The notes below the pieces were generated by a model. It was not told the DNA's origin, did not search any database, and saw nothing but the letters and a program-made list of their open reading frames with translations. The position numbers and the translations under genes are program-made. Shown here one piece after another: positions 62,910 to 64,000 of a stretch of 64,000 nt of DNA. The DNA comes from Penelope pileata (lineage: Eukaryota; Chordata; Aves; Galliformes; Cracidae). The stretch spans positions 310,001 through 374,000 of the forward strand of contig WBMW01005670.1 of assembly GCA_013396635.1 (NCBI GenBank), in the 5' to 3' direction. Numbering within the stretch: the first letter of the stretch is position 1; every line of letters starts with the position of its first letter.

Positions 62910-64000
62910 AAAAATGACAGAGCCTTGAGACTGCACATCTCTATATGGCAAATTTCACTCTTGTGTATGTGACAGCTTCCACTTTGTTTCATCTCAGTAG
63001 GCAGTTATTAACTATGGGGATACATATTATTTATGCTGTGTCAGTCAATATGCCATTACCTTCTAGAACAAAATGAAAATTCCATTATCTTTTCTGGAAT
63101 TTAAATGAATAATTTTGTTCAGGTGAGCAGCATTTGTAACATGCCTATTTTGAATCTGCTTTGTTATTTAATTCTTATTATATCAGTGGTATATTTGGTG
63201 CTGAATAAGGACTGCCTATGCATAGGTATTCTACAACCAGTTTTAAACTAAGTAGCTCAGGTACAGGGACGTACAAACTGTGTTGATGAGAACTCCAGGG
63301 CAGAATGCCCACTCTGCCCATAAGCCCAAGGGTGTCAGTGAACCAGATGGGAGGTTAACCTGCCCTCAGCCTATTCCTAACTTGGACTGCAACTATGTAT
63401 GCATGCTGCCAACTTTAAAACCAGCTTTGATATGCCACAGTCACAGTAATCATAAACCCTGGCTCAGCCATTGGCTGCAAAAGGTAATTTGATATAGGCC
63501 AGTGTAACCAAACACATTTTTAATGAAACGAGTTTCAGAAGAGCTATAATAAAGTAAGACTCTTGTCTTCTTGTTTAATAAAATGCCATAGAAACATGAC
63601 TTGAGAAAATACATGCTTTTTACTCCCCTCAGATCAAAATATGTCTTGAAGGACGCCCATGTTTTGTAGCTGAAGAACAAGATAATACAAATGCTTGTGT
63701 TCTATACTTCTACTTCCCCAGACTCCATACAAAGAACTAGGAAATAGGGTTGTGGTGGGCTGACCCCAACCAACAGCCAGCTCATCCTCTGAGCTGCTTG
63801 CTTGCTTCTCAAATTAAGTTGGCCCTTACGTGAGTGTCTCAGACTGCTCTAGAACAAGGGTGGTAATGTACCTGAAAGATATCCCACTCAATGCATAAAT
63901 CTAGAGTATTATTATAAGCTCTTTGAAGTGTTAGTTTGTGAAAACACTTGTGTAAAAGTGTTAAAAGCTGAATCTTCTGAAAAATGCTCATTAGTAGACA
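62910..64000. other. Intergenic end of window, no gene seen
   Basis: No gene was recognised. A possible LTR scrap near 63751 is the only repeat-like sequence. Confidence 0.5.
63751..63830 (+). repeat. Possible degraded LTR fragment
   Basis: TGTGGTGGGCTGACCCCAAC resembles the start of a common group of avian endogenous-retrovirus LTRs, and later bases fit only loosely. No partner LTR or internal region is present in the window. It could be a chance match. Confidence 0.3.

Overview
The window looks like bird nuclear DNA. It is AT-rich with long introns, has almost no long open frames, and is littered with degraded CR1 LINE copies. Several of these carry the typical CR1 3' tail made of 8-bp units around ATTCTATG. 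There is also one fossil mariner transposon. No prokaryotic features, rRNA, tRNA, CRISPR array or intact mobile element were seen. I cannot name the species.

The left part, 1 to about 37.6 kb, is the 3' end of one protein-coding gene on the + strand. Five coding exons are supported by matching splice phases: 1-54 (the end of an upstream exon), 17258-17416, 23946-24037, 26576-26662 and the terminal exon 36744-36977. The introns between them are about 17.2, 6.5, 2.5 and 10.1 kb. Together they encode about 207 C-terminal residues. These comprise a Ser/Asn-rich, probably disordered stretch, then a charged predicted coiled coil, a proline run with a CKKP motif, and a C-terminus ending in TTM that fits a class I PDZ ligand. 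I do not recognise the gene. The 87-nt exon at 26576-26662 is inferred here from its frame and splice signals and is easy to miss. A stronger donor 82 nt downstream of it would give a frameshifted, truncated isoform. The 3' UTR holds a TG/TA-rich tract and an AATAAA signal at 37598.

The right part, about 37.6-64 kb, appears intergenic. It holds a long minus-strand CR1 (47.9-49.5 kb), a mariner remnant (55.6-56.3 kb), and a + strand CR1 3' end with an open 151-codon terminal frame (62.4-62.9 kb). Inside the minus-strand CR1, two identical 319-bp copies flank a single N at 49028. This looks like two contig ends that were abutted instead of merged, not a biological duplication.

The introns hold three CR1 pieces in addition to one long + strand copy at about 0.4-2.2 kb. 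Other observations are a G-quadruplex-capable run inside a polypurine tract (27.2-27.3 kb), triplet microsatellites against two splice acceptors, and a minus-strand exon-like frame at 35.27-35.49 kb. I did not find a clearly new biological system. The most useful results are the extra exon with its alternative donor, and the assembly artefact.
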